From: Larix sibirica
Lineage: Eukaryota > Streptophyta > Pinopsida > Pinales > Pinaceae
DNA: 22,645 nt
Direction of reading: 5' to 3'
Assembly: GCA_004151065.3 (NCBI GenBank)
Contig: NWUY0300045898.1
Coordinates: 5,954 to 28,598 of the forward strand
Below the pieces are notes generated by a model. The model did not search any database and was not told the DNA's origin. It was given only the letters and a program-made list of their open reading frames with translations. Below, piece by piece: positions 1 to 9,450 of this stretch. A program made the translations under genes and the position numbers. How positions within the stretch are numbered: the first letter of the stretch is position 1; each line of letters begins with the position of its first letter.

Positions 1-150
1 GACTTCCGCATGCGGATTGCATAAGTCAGAAGCACAATTTCGATGGAAAGTTGGATTTGGCAATCTGAATTCCGAGTTCCACATGCAGACTACGGAACTC
101 AGAAAGGTGGATTGCGGAGCCGAGCCCATTGCGGGTGTGTGAAAAATGGA
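1..150. repeat. Edge fragment resembling the 86-bp tandem repeat family near 19.5 kb
   Basis: The window opens with GACTTCCGCAT, which recurs exactly in the tandem unit near 19,613. The next bases are similar but gapped. Further in, the segment carries TCCGAGTTCC and GGAACTCAG, the same kind of inverted wording seen in that array. It could be the edge of another copy of the repeat, possibly an LTR portion of a related element, or it could be chance. The rest of the unit lies outside the window. Confidence 0.25.
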
Positions 151-950
151 TGAATTTGGAAGAATAAAAAAGAAACCAAAGGGTCTCCCATGGCCTCTGA
201 AGGCCACTAAGGAGGTTAGGGAACGTTACAAATTGTCATGCAATAGAGCTAGGTTTTTGATACAACAAAAACAACCTGACTCACCCTTATATAGGTCAAA
301 AATGAAATTGCACATATACCACATGAGCCAGTGTGCTTATAAGTAATGAAAAGAAAGGGAGAAAATAAAGTATAAAACCATTATTCATGTCAATCAAATG
401 ATGATAGAAGGGGTGAGCAAAAAACATTTTTCACTATTACGCAGTGATGGAGGTAACAATGAGTCTATGAAAGTGCAACACAAAAGTAATGAAATGGGGG
501 ACATGACAAACCGGGAGTCAAAAGATTATCCAATATGTGGTAAGCAAGCAAGAAAAAATTGTAGTGCATATAAGTTTGTTAACATAGGCCAAACAAAACG
601 TGAGAGGATAATATACAATAAACAAGAAAAAAGACAAGACAATTGATAAATGAAAGTAGAACAAGAGGCCAAGGTTTAGAAAATTTGAATAGAGACAAAT
701 AGAGGGTGTCCCCTAATTTTTTAGGGGGGGACCATAAATAGAGGGAGATTATCTTAAAAAATAATTCAAGCCTAGCCCGAGCATTTGCTTGATGTTTAAT
801 GAAAATAGTAAATATTTGAGATGTTGTCCAAAACCAATTTTTGCTAGAAACATAAATCCATTTCTGCATCATCTCGATCATTTTAGGTGCATCATTTAAA
901 TACCTTAACTTCTTCGACATAAACATAACAAATAAAATTATAAGAGAAAA
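151..950. other. Stretch with no supported gene
   Basis: I see no recognisable gene here. Two short open frames, about 398-646 on plus and 579-953 on minus, show no motif I know. Moderately AT-rich DNA runs up to the left end of the Penelope-like element. A C-rich/G-rich hairpin with a TTTT loop (about 710-727) is present but has no clear meaning in a plant genome. Confidence 0.5.
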
Positions 951-2110
951 CATAAGTGGAGAAATAGCTATCCTAGTGAAGATATGCTTGAAATCTACTA
1001 TTTTTATCTTTCAGGGTGATATATATGAGTAGACAGACGATGTTGCAATGGGATATCCACTATCTCTTGTGGTTGCCAATATTTATATGGAGTACTTCGA
1101 GAAGAAGGCTAGTGATTCCTTTCCCTTGAAACCAAAAGAATGGAAGAGATTCAGTGATGATATGAATATTATTTGGCTTCATGGAAAAGAGAATTTGGAC
1201 AAATTCCATGCACATCTGAACAACCAATCTAACCATATCAAGTTCACTATGGAAATCCAAGAGAGAAACTTCCTACCATTCCTTGATGTCCTCATCACGA
1301 AAAATGTAGATGACTTCCTTGCACACCAGGTATAATGGAAGAAAACCCACACAGATAAATACTTACTTGCTACCTCTCATCAGCATCTGTATCAGGACCT
1401 TGGCATCTTAAACACACTAGCCATCAAAGTAGTCATAATCACTAATTCAGAGCATCTTAATGACGAACTGAAACATCTCTCAAAGGTGCTCCAAAGAAAT
1501 GGTTACAAGAGGAGGGATATTCATAAGGATTTTAGAAGAGCACAAGGTCTAGTGATTAAGAACCATGTTATAGAAAAAGAAATCATAAGAAAGGTGGTGC
1601 TCCCCTACATTTAGGGGATAATTGAAAAAATCGCAAAAGTACTGAGAAGAAAACAAATTAAGACTGCTTTCTCCCCTCCAAACTCCTTAGAGAACATGCT
1701 AGATAAAGCTAAAGATCCGATTGATCCTAGGATGAGAAAAGGTGTATATTCAATTCCTCTCGCTTATGGTCAAGTGTATATTGGAGATACTAGACGCTCA
1801 ACGAAGGTTATATTGAAGGAGCATTGCATGGGAATAATATATGACATAGAAAAAAAATCAACTATGGTTGAACATTCTTAGAAATCAAACGACCATATAT
1901 GCATAGAAGATCTGAAGATGATTGCAATGGAAGGGAATTTCAACGAGAGATGTATTCGGGAAGGAGTGGAAATTGAAAAACATCCTCAAAATTTCAATGA
2001 AGATGAAGGATTAATCTTAATTGACTCTGGGAAACCACTTATTCATGTCCTCAAGAAAGGAATAAATAAATGACCTTGAACTCATAGCTATCCCTTCTTG
2101 TCATCTGCAG
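950..2110 (+). mobile_element. 5'-truncated Penelope-like retroelement (Dryad-like)
   Basis: This segment contains the 3' part of a Penelope-like element: the catalytic half of reverse transcriptase followed directly by a GIY-YIG endonuclease. Homology is clear from about 961 and may fade in upstream. The fingers region of RT is absent or unrecognisable, so the copy looks 5'-truncated, which is common for elements that integrate by target-primed reverse transcription. The 3' boundary lies somewhere after the stop at 2,071-2,073. I found no terminal repeats or target-site duplication. From established knowledge, plant elements of this RT plus GIY-YIG type are known from conifers (Dryad), where transfer from arthropods has been proposed. 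Confidence 0.8.
961..2073 (+). pseudogene. Penelope-like reverse transcriptase / GIY-YIG endonuclease, decayed
   Basis: One reading frame runs from about 961 to the TGA at 2,071-2,073 without a frameshift, but with stops at 1030, 1333, 1612 and 1879. The first part is reverse transcriptase: VAMGYPLSLVVANIYMEYFE, then the catalytic FSDD box at 1150-1161 (families usually have a YxDD form) and FTMEIQ...LPFLDVL. A linker rich in Lys and Arg follows. The C-terminal domain is a GIY-YIG nuclease: GVY at 1741-1749, YIG at 1777-1785, then an Arg-Ser-Thr helix and KEH, and further on VEHS and DEG motifs typical of the Penelope nuclease tail. In a live element RT copies the RNA and the nuclease nicks the target. 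The ATG at 1048 is only an internal Met. Stops and the missing N-terminus make this copy non-functional. Domain identity is certain from motif order; the Dryad label is an inference. Confidence 0.85.
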
Positions 2111-2400
2111 ATTCTCAAGGTTAAAAAATTAGCTAATTCAGAGTTGACCTTAGCTTGGGTAATGCTATCTTGTTATTATTTATAAGTCATTGGTCCCCTC
2201 TTATTCCGTCGATATACCCTTCTCTTGATGATGGACCCAGCTATAGAGTCTAAAATGTACAATGAGTACAATGATTCTCACGTAAGTATCCATACTAATC
2301 TCCCATAAATATAAACATAACTTACTAAAATATATAATTAAATGCAATGCAACCCACATAACTAAACTAAAAAATACAAGTAGCAAGAAAGAAATGAACA

Positions 2401-2560
2401 TGTAATGTGCTATATTTTGAATTAATCCAATACTGTGGTGATGAAAGAATAGTTAATTGCTTGTCCTATACTTTGTTTATTGATTCAGTAGTTCATTAAG
2501 AGTTGTATTTTGTATTGTTTTTTTATTTAAGCAAATTTATTAGCTACTATGGAATTTACA
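2401..2560 (+). repeat. Possible short LTR (TRIM-like or LTR fragment)
   Basis: The segment starts TGTAA and ends TTACA, a perfect 5-bp terminal inverted repeat of the TG...CA kind expected for an LTR. It is followed two bases later by a primer-binding-site-like motif. At 160 bp it would fit a TRIM, a terminal-repeat retrotransposon in miniature. I could not find a partner LTR downstream, so the left boundary is uncertain and the real LTR could be longer. Confidence 0.3.
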
Positions 2561-2562
2561 TG

Positions 2563-2575
2563 TGGTATTAGAGCC
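2563..2575 (+). other. tRNA-Met primer-binding-site-like motif
   Basis: TGGTATTAGAGCC matches the plant initiator tRNA-Met complement TGGTATCAGAGCC at 12 of 13 bases. Its position immediately after a possible LTR end (TTACA) is what a plus-strand LTR retroelement would have. No gag or pol is recognisable downstream. Confidence 0.5.
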
Positions 2576-4560
2576 CAAGTCTCGACATTGAAACCATTGG
2601 AATTTAAATGAATGCTTACACCATTTTTGTTGATATTTTGTGAAAGATACCAAGTCCTACCCCATCCCAAAGCATAAATAAGTTCTTTAATTAGGTTATG
2701 AGCGTGCAAGTTTTGTCATTACCAATTGCTTCTTTTTTAGACATAACTAATCAATAGTCTTGGAAAGAGGAAATATGTTTCCGCAAGAGGGGTGAAAATA
2801 CACAACCAAAATATCATAAATGAATACAAGGAACTCTCGTTTAGGAATGAAAGAAGAGAAACCAAATTTAATTGAATCGATTCCTTTGTTGGATGTTTGT
2901 TTCAATGAGAAAGGTGGAAATTGTAAATTCAATCCATTTGGATTTCTTTGTTGGAAAAATAGTTGGTTTTTTAAATTATAGAGATTAAGGGAAAAGGAAC
3001 CAACCATATACATTAGAGTTCAAACCTGATCACATGTGAATCCCTAATATATTTCAAATCTGTCTCCATGAGGTTAGCTACAATAATGGGTATCAAAGAT
3101 GATCGATGAATCGACCTCCACATAGTGAAACACTATGACACATTTTTGTAGAGAGGCTTTAGTAGTTGTTTTATTAACCATGTTTTGTTTCCCAAGTAAA
3201 CATGATAACAAGTCTCCACAACCTCATGATGATTCCAAGCTTATTGATTTGTAATCTTAATCTCTTAACTTAATTGTCTAATTTTCCATGATAGCTTCTA
3301 ACAACCTAGATACCATTTTTCTTTTTGACTCTTATTGTAGTTAATAACTAAATTCTCCATGTTTTACTTGAGAACAACAAGGATGGGTTCTAGTAGGATA
3401 CCCATTAGAGTTATGAAACTTTGACTCAAGAAATTAGTGATGGAGCTTTAAGCCCAATATAATTCCTTGTACTTTGGACTATGACCCTCTATGGGCAAGT
3501 AGTGAGGTTTGGATGATCTAGAAGTCTTGATCGAAACTTGTTGTTTCTTGGAGCTCAATTTTGAATAATGTAATTCCTTAAAAAAGTAGGCATAGCCACT
3601 ATCGTCATTTCGCTTAGGCACATACTCCATTTTTCTTTAGAAGAAACTTTTAGTTCCTCCAACAAACCTCAAATTTCAATAAAACTATTCATGGAGAGCT
3701 CACCAAATTCTTAAAATCCAAAGTCCAATCCCATAAACCCCAATGGAAAAGGCCTCCTTCGTACAAAAAGAGACAAAAGACTCATCCATGGATAAGATCA
3801 GGAAATAGACCTTGCACTTTGAGAAAATTGTCCATTCAATATGCATAAAAGGAAAAAAAATAAAAGAGATGGGGAGTAAAATTAGGTTCTTAATTCATGT
3901 TAGTATGGATGTCTACATCTACTACAAATAAACATGCATCAAAAGCTGCAAATTACAAGAGATGGGGATGAAAAAATCCATTTATATGATTTATTTTTCC
4001 ACTAATTTTGCTTACCATATTTGGTGCATTTGGTCTTGCTAATCTTCGACAAGGCAAGCAAGTTCATTTGTTGTTGAAATAGCCACACAATTTGGAGTGT
4101 GTTAACATATAATAGATTGATTGGTAACTTTTTTTCATTTCCCAATGCTGCCTAAGTAGAAAGGACATGGAAAAAGTAGGGGAATATCGTGTATATCCAC
4201 CTATTGAAATGATAAAATTTCTTTATAGGGAAGGGCCTCTTGGAAATTTCGTGATGCCTAAGAGCAACAAAACAAATTTAGAGGATGAACTATAGGTACA
4301 TAGAAATCCTTCATATTTTATAAAATGCCATATGGTTTCTCATTGCACATTGTGTGTATTTGTATTCAACAAGGTTGTTAAGGTTGCACGTTTCCTAAGC
4401 CTAAAAACTAATAAACTATGTTATTCATTTCTACAAAGGATGAATTGGAATTTCAAAATTTTAGTTTCATATTGGCTGGATTTTTTTTAATGATTTACAA
4501 ACATTAAACATAAACAACATGGCACATAAACACCATCATATAATAGGGAAGGATCTCCCA
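2576..4560. other. AT-rich stretch without recognisable genes
   Basis: Several open frames of 60-90 codons exist on the minus strand (for example 2747-3013 and 3448-3630), but none shows a motif I can name and base composition alone explains them. Around 3,090 there is GGGTATCAAAG, vaguely like a second primer-binding site. This is probably old retroelement debris that has lost its signal. Confidence 0.4.
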
Positions 4561-4581
4561 TATAGGTGTGATATTAGGGAC

Positions 4582-4783
4582 CTATGATTTGGTTAACTCA
4601 TAGAGGATGCACTCCTTGTCGAGCCAACAATCTAGATAATCGATTGGCCACTTTCTCACAAAATCTATGATCCAACCTTCATTATAAGCCATGTTTTTGT
4701 AATTTAGGAAGCTTCTCAACCTCAACCATATCCTCATCATGTTGGGTAGGAAGCTTCCCAACACATATGCCAACACCTGCAAA
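4582..4783 (-). pseudogene. Exon-like coding fragment of unknown origin
   Basis: I do not recognise this gene. On the minus strand a pyrimidine-rich tract ending TTCTTTGCAG sits just before the fragment and looks like a plant 3' splice site. An open frame of roughly 65 codons follows, to a TAG at 4582, ending CWLDKECILYELTKS. It is rich in Trp, Leu and Tyr and has no catalytic motif I can name. It could be the last exon of a decayed gene or a transposon fragment, or a chance open frame. It ends about 70 bp before the direct repeat that flanks the neighbouring retrocopy. Confidence 0.25.
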
Positions 4784-4850
4784 GAAGTAAACAACAATAA
4801 TTAAACATTTTAAAGAAAATGTTACAATAAATTACATGTGACTCTTCAAT

Positions 4851-4868
4851 AAGTCAAAAATGAAACTA
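4851..4868 (+). repeat. Left copy of retrocopy-flanking direct repeat (probable target-site duplication)
   Basis: AAGTCAAAAATGAAACTA here and AAGTAAAAAATGAAACCA at 6227-6244 agree at 16 of 18 positions. The right copy begins directly at the A-rich end of the intervening segment, as expected when an insertion is made by the machinery of a LINE. The A-richness leaves some room for chance. Confidence 0.5.
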
Positions 4869-4999
4869 CCCTGGATGCAAGTGACACAGGAGGCAAGGAC
4901 AGGTAGAGGCTCAATTGAACATCTGTATTTCCCCTACATTCAATTTATTTCATGGCACATCATCCCATCTCAATGGAAAGGACGATAATGGTTAATTCT

Positions 5000-5896
5000 T
5001 CCACCTTGCATTCTGGTACGTTCTTAAGTTGGAAGTCAAATCAAAATTGGAGCTTGCTAGTGAACATTATTACCGATTGAGGAAATTTCCTTTGCAGGAT
5101 TATGTTTCACGATTTGACTATTATTGCTAATCCGCTAATGGGAAAGCCATGTTCTGGGAATGATAACCCCGGTCATCTCCCTTGTGCTACCATGCTTCTT
5201 TCCTTATATGCAACAACGATTAATCTATGTATCCGCAGTGGTCTGAACTTGGGTCAAAAAAATTCAGAGAAGGGGGAGTATATGCTTTTCTAGACTTGGA
5301 AGGGGGGAGGGATTCTTAACCTGACTGTGCATGTGATGGAAATGATGAAGGGGGGGAATAAAGCAAGGAATAAGACTTCCCACATGCCCAAAGTGGAAAA
5401 GGAAATTGGTGAGGCCAAACAAAAATTCTTTTGTGACATTCCTAAAGAGGTTCGCAAGCAGCTAGCTAGAATGGAACATGAGATTGATAAGACTAAACAT
5501 GATCCATATGCTTAGAATTCCCATTTGGAGTGGGCGGTAAAAATATTGGACATTAGCTTGCCCCGATCAAGGGATACCAAGCATGGAAAGACAACAGTTC
5601 TACATTGGAAGAAGAAAATATTGATGGGTCCGGCCTTGGCGGATAATACAGAGACTGCGGGCAGGTCTAGAGATCAATCTGCGGTTGAGTTAGCCTAGAA
5701 GAGGATCCAAATTCTGTGCATTCACTCCACCTTTGGTAGCATTATTGAATATATCAAGGAATTAGCTCGACACATCAACATTTTGGAAAAATCCACCACG
5801 GGCAAGGTTTTTGTGCCCAAGACAAATAATCAACAACCCATTACTTCCAAGCAGTTGCCTGCCGAACAAGTGGTAACCATTTATGATGATGCCTAG
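5000..5896 (+). pseudogene. Decayed coding sequence of unknown family inside the retrocopy
   Basis: I do not recognise the family. An upstream frame reads LEVKSKLELASEHYYRLRKF, then YPQWSEL and FREGGVYAFLDL near 5,235-5,300. After a frameshift, frame 2 continues from about 5327 with charged helical sequence: KEVRKQLARMEHEIDK, then LEWAVKIL, LHWKKKILMGPALADN, and a tail ending VVTIYDDA at 5896. In-frame TAG stops lie at 5516-5518 and near 5696, each where a CAG codon would fit. The C-terminal part looks like a charged alpha-helical or coiled-coil region. No catalytic residues can be identified. The pieces probably come from one protein of at least 280 residues. Confidence 0.45.
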
Positions 5897-6226
5897 TATC
5901 TAGAATGGCTTTGTCCCTGTGCTATGGTGTCTTTTGGTCATCTTTTCCTTTAGTTTCAATCAATATTTTCAGTCCTATTTTGTCTTATCTAGAATTTGAT
6001 TCAAAATTGTGATTGTTCTGTTCAATTTTAGAGACATGAGTTATTATGGTATGACCTCATCGAGGTTGGGAAGGTTGGGTTTCCCATTGGGCTAGCCTAT
6101 CAAGCCCTGGAACTCTTGCTCTTAGTTTTCTAGTTGTGTGCATGGTCTCCAGTTGGAAAACTGATGGTTGTTTGCTGTAATATATTTTTGATATGATAAT
6201 ATAATGTGAATAGATTTTACAAAAAA
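5897..6226 (+). other. Probable 3' untranslated region and A-rich tail of the retrocopy
   Basis: After the last stop the sequence is T-rich and non-coding. Near 6,180-6,220 it reads TAATATATTTTTGATATG and TAATGTGAATAG, similar to plant near-upstream polyadenylation elements. It then runs into eight consecutive A residues at 6221-6228. Confidence 0.4.
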
Positions 6227-6244
6227 AAGTAAAAAATGAAACCA
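6227..6244 (+). repeat. Right copy of retrocopy-flanking direct repeat
   Basis: This is the partner of 4851-4868, with 16 of 18 bases shared. It starts within the A-rich end of the inserted segment. Confidence 0.5.
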
Positions 6245-6328
6245 GATAATTAATTAAAATATAATAATAATATTATCTCTATCATTTGGTGTCTCATCTT
6301 TGGTGAAAAGGATGTTTGTACATCCTTG

Positions 6329-7130
6329 TTAGTCCATCTGTGCATATGGGTATTGCATAATATCCATGTAATAATCATCCTCATTAACAAGCATCTCTAA
6401 TAGCTCTGGAATGACCCTAGCAGGGAACATTTCCTAGCCCCTCTTGGGCATAATATTTCCCCACATGTGCATATGTGCCTTGGTCCTCGACCAAATAGGG
6501 TGGTAGTCAAATAGCTTTGATCCAAAAGGGAAGTCCATCCTCCCATCAAACACATAATGGATGTGATCCAAATATAAACAAAACTATTGCAACAAAATGG
6601 TAGGCCACCTAATCAATCTAGATCTCTTCACCAATGAATCTACATATACACTTATGCATTGCCCATCTAAGGTGTAGTGGGACACTTTCATGGCCATAAG
6701 AGAGAGGCACCTGACCTCCTATTCATCAAATATAACAACATGCATCTAGCCGCCTACAACTTGGAGGTCACTAGGGGTAGATATGTCCTGAGTAACATAT
6801 GACTGACCATATGAAATCTCTCTCTCTCCTGCAATGCCAGTGGGAGATAAAGGAAATGGGAAAAATATTCCCCTCTCTTAGACAAACCTATAATAAATTA
6901 TATGTCCTCCTCTATGGGTCGGTACCATAGATAGAAACCGACCTTAAATGAATGCCTCATGTGATCCCATCGATGGATCAACTGCACCAATAAATGCAAG
7001 TTCCCAAAAAGGATGTAGCCTCCACAAAAAAATTGAGGAGGCCAACATTCCTCAAGAGGGCACGAATATCTGTTATTATAGGTCTAGGGTACAAATACCT
7101 CTCCCTCTCCCAGGCCTCCCATGTCTCCCA
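6329..7130 (-). pseudogene. Decayed reading frame of unknown function, 3' of the gypsy pol
   Basis: I do not recognise this protein. On the minus strand a coherent frame ends at the TAA at 6329-6331 and can be followed upstream for about 230 codons, with further matching peptide in other frames to about 7,130. Readable parts include PRPIITDIRALLRNVGLL and YLWYRPIEED near the start, then GQSYVTQDISTPSDLQVVGG, VRCLSLMAMKVSHYTLDGQ, VYVDSLVKRSRLIRWP, YHPIWSRTKAHMHMWGN and a tail ending MDIMQYPYAQMD. Internal stops are mostly TAG in positions where Gln would fit, and there are at least two frameshifts (near 6,860 and 6,985). It lies downstream of the gypsy integrase on the same strand, the place where some plant gypsy groups carry an extra or env-like ORF, but it could equally be a separate older insertion. 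Confidence 0.45.
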
Positions 7131-7207
7131 TACAAAGTTGTACATGTTGACCTACTGCTACCACTATCATCAGTGTTGTTTCCCAATCACATGCAACATT
7201 CATTAGG

Positions 7208-7231
7208 CACACACACACACACACACACACA
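7208..7231. repeat. (CA)12 microsatellite
   Basis: There are twelve uninterrupted CA units, followed by CACGCGCGTGT and then an undetermined base at 7252. Confidence 0.95.
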
Positions 7232-7251
7232 TGCACAACGCACGCGCGTGT

Positions 7252-7252
7252 N
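7252..7252. other. Undetermined base (N), possible contig join
   Basis: A single N sits just after a dinucleotide repeat and an alternating CG/GT run, sequence that is hard to assemble. Continuity across it should not be assumed. Confidence 0.7.
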
Positions 7253-7364
7253 AGGGTTTCCTTTTAATCCAAAGGGTTGCTTTTATCCCATTCACTTTCA
7301 AGATTTATTTGAATACTAATATTAGATTTATATTTCCCAAATAAGGACTAGAGAACACTACCCT

Positions 7365-7830
7365 GATTTGGTGGTCAGATGGTGGCAATTCCATTCACAA
7401 AAAAACTATAGAACATGATCAGGTTGGATCGTAATGGGACCCCCTACCTTTCAGAAAGGGAATCATCCTCGCTTGGTAACAATATATTGATAATGTCACT
7501 CCACAAGATTTTATGATCATGGTCATTTCAGCTTGTAATAAGACCTCCTATTCTCTATATCAACTTTTGTTTTTTTTACTTAAAATTTGTTCAAGGAATC
7601 ACTGCAAAACGCTAGCCTAGCTTGATGACCAACTAATGGTAGCGCCATTCACCAGCATTGACAGATAATGAATGGGTCGGTTTGTAATAAGAACTCCCAT
7701 ATTTTAATTTAAAATTGAAAATGCATCTCCTGGCGTGGTAACCAGATATTGAGATGCCATTCCATCAGTACCTATGATCATGCTGAGTTGGCTCATGATG
7801 ATACCCCTCATTCTGCAGTTGTTCACAAGA
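7365..7830. repeat. Degenerate tandem repeat, about four units
   Basis: Four copies of a diverged motif start near 7373, 7475, 7624 and 7737 (spacing 102, 149 and 113 bp). Shared wording is GGTAACCAGATATTG, then GCCATTCCA, TATGATCATG, TTGGCTTGTAATAAGA and a C-rich patch CCTATT. Best visible pairs are TTGTAATAAGACCTCC with TTGTAATAAGAACTCCC, and TTATGATCATGGTC with CTATGATCATGCTG. The array lies 3' of the gypsy pol on that element's strand. Tat/Ogre-type elements are known for tandem repeats between pol and the 3' LTR, so it may belong to the element. Confidence 0.5.
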
Positions 7831-8313
7831 TATCTGGGTAATATTTATGATGAAATATTGAGTGAATGGGGAAGCAACTCTTTACGCTCCTTAAGAGAAA
7901 GGAATAATGTAAAGGATTTAAAAATGTATTGTCGACTAAATTCTACCCATACCAATCGAGGGAATTCTCATCAAATGGAATTCTACCCACAGTAACCTAA
8001 ATTCCATTGATATTTTAAACTTATCAAAATGTTACCCTTCCCTGATCATTATGATAACAAGTACTTGGTCAAGATATTTCAGAGGCTTTCTAGACAAATG
8101 ACCTGTGAGAGAAATAGTCACTGGAGGCTAATATTTTTTAGACAACTTGTTAAAATACGTTTCTATTCTTTTGACCTTTGAGAAAAGGGGTATCCTCAAT
8201 GAGAAAATGGAGCCACTTTATTTTGGAAAGGAAAAATCTATAAAGAGAAAACAAACAAAACACACCAATCAGTAAGAAACACACACTATGTACAGGCCTA
8301 GTGAACAAAGTCA
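7831..8313 (-). other. Non-coding region 3' of the gypsy pol; 3' LTR not delimited
   Basis: Read on the minus strand, this follows the integrase stop and shows no coding signal. A purine run GGGAAGGG near 8,030 could be a polypurine tract, but I cannot find a matching LTR pair between this side and the 5' side of the element. Confidence 0.35.
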
Positions 8314-9450
8314 CTAAGAAAAATACCTCTTTAGAAATTGAGCATTCACTGGATAAGTCTCAGGATACCTTTCTAGTGTTTGTAACCAAAAAGTGCCAGT
8401 ACCTAATTTTTCAAATATAATGAATGGTCCTAGCCAGACTCGTTGAAATTTTGTATGTTCACATTTGTCCTCGTGAGGTTTATCCCATTTAAGAACCGGG
8501 TCTCCTACCTAAAAATCTATTTGGGAAGAGGATTTATGATCAAACCATCGTTTAACTAGCTGTTGATGTTGATGAAATTTGGCACTAGACTCTTCTCTTT
8601 TCTCTTCAAACTAGAGAAGTTCATTGATCCTATGCTCCAAGGGAGATCAATCATACTCATGGATATATTTAGATAGTTGTAGTGAAGGAAGGAGTAAATC
8701 AAAAGCCATGATGGCTTATTTTCCATACACAAGGAAATAAGGTGAATTACCAAGGGTAGCTTTAGGGGTTACCCTATCCGCCCAGAGAGCATTAAACTAT
8801 TTAGTGTGTCGGTTCTTATGATTACTTCCTATAGTTTGTTTTAGAATTTTGATTGGGTTTTTAATGGTGGACTCAGCCAAGACATTCCCTTGAGGGTAAT
8901 GGCTGGTTGAATATTTTATTTTAATACCTTTATCTAATGCATACTGAGTAAGATCAACTAAAGACATGAAGTAAGATGCATTATCAAAAACTAAAAACTT
9001 TGATACACCAAACCTGGTTATAATGCAGTTCTCAAGGAAAGTGATCACTTGGCTAGTGTTAACCACCTTGAGAGGAATTGCTTCCACCCATCTCATGAAA
9101 TAATCTGTAGCAGTGATTATATACTTGTGTTGTAGGGAGGACGAAGGGTTAATTGGATAGACTATATCCAGGTCCCATTATTGAAATGGAGCTTCCATGG
9201 AAACTGGTTGAAGTGGGACTCGATGTTTCTTAATTCTCCCAACAGCTTTCTGACAATCTTCACATTTCCGAGCAAAGGCATGCACATCTATGAAGAGGAT
9301 CGACCAATAATACCCATCCCTAGTTATTTTATGGGTTGTGGTCTCACCTAGTGACCACTAGCAGGTCCTGGATGAAGTTCTATTAATATTTTTTCAGCAT
9401 CATTTTTCTCAACACATCGTAATAGAACTCCATCAAAACTTTTTCGGTAT
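8314..9450 (-). pseudogene. Ty3/gypsy integrase, decayed
   Basis: The integrase inserts the element's DNA into the chromosome. An N-terminal zinc-binding domain is readable: histidines in LHPGPASGH and THKI, then the Cys pair in RKCEDCQKAVG near 9,250. The rve core follows, with WDLDIVYPI (first catalytic Asp, about 9,165), MRWVEAIPLK, VFDNASYF (second Asp) and NVLAESTIK (catalytic Glu, near 8,880), so the D,D,E triad survives. The C-terminal part reads VGDPVLKWDKPHEDK, QRVWLGPFII and ends NAQFLKRYFS before TAG at 8314-8316. The longest uninterrupted piece is 8797-9096. Stops and at least one frameshift kill the gene. Identification is secure. Confidence 0.85.

Larger units (their letters stand above)
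4867..6231 (+). mobile_element. Apparent retrocopy (processed pseudogene or non-LTR element fragment)
   Basis: About 1.36 kb lies between two 18-bp near-identical direct repeats and ends in an A-rich tail (6221-6236). Inside are intron-free decayed coding sequence up to about 5896 and then roughly 320 bp that look like a 3' untranslated region. Direct repeat plus A tail is the signature of LINE-mediated insertion. The cargo is either a host transcript or the 3' end of a non-LTR element; I see no reverse transcriptase motif, which favours a transcript copy. No terminal inverted repeats are seen. Confidence 0.5.

Noticed and set aside
708-732. CCCCTAA-TTTT-TTAGGGG hairpin, terminator-like
   Set aside because: Intrinsic terminators are a bacterial feature; the window is plant nuclear DNA, and no promoter or gene ends here.
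579-953. 124-codon minus-strand open frame next to the Penelope-like element
   Set aside because: No domain or conserved motif is visible and the composition is hydrophobic and Lys-rich as expected from AT-rich DNA. It could be debris of another repeat, but I cannot support it.
1370-1395. CTGATGAG on the minus strand, a hammerhead ribozyme core word
   Set aside because: No matching GAAA core with flanking stems is found, and it sits within the coding region of the element. Hammerheads of Penelope-like elements lie in the termini.
1598-1617. Perfect short hairpin TCCCCTA / TAGGGGA
   Set aside because: It lies inside the Penelope-like coding frame and one half includes a mutated stop codon, so it is best explained by chance.
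3088-3100. GGGTATCAAAG, possible second primer-binding site
   Set aside because: The match is short, there is no LTR-like end before it, and no retroelement coding follows.
6948-7319. 123-codon plus-strand open frame
   Set aside because: It crosses the CA microsatellite and the N, is low-complexity there, and overlaps a more protein-like decayed frame on the minus strand.
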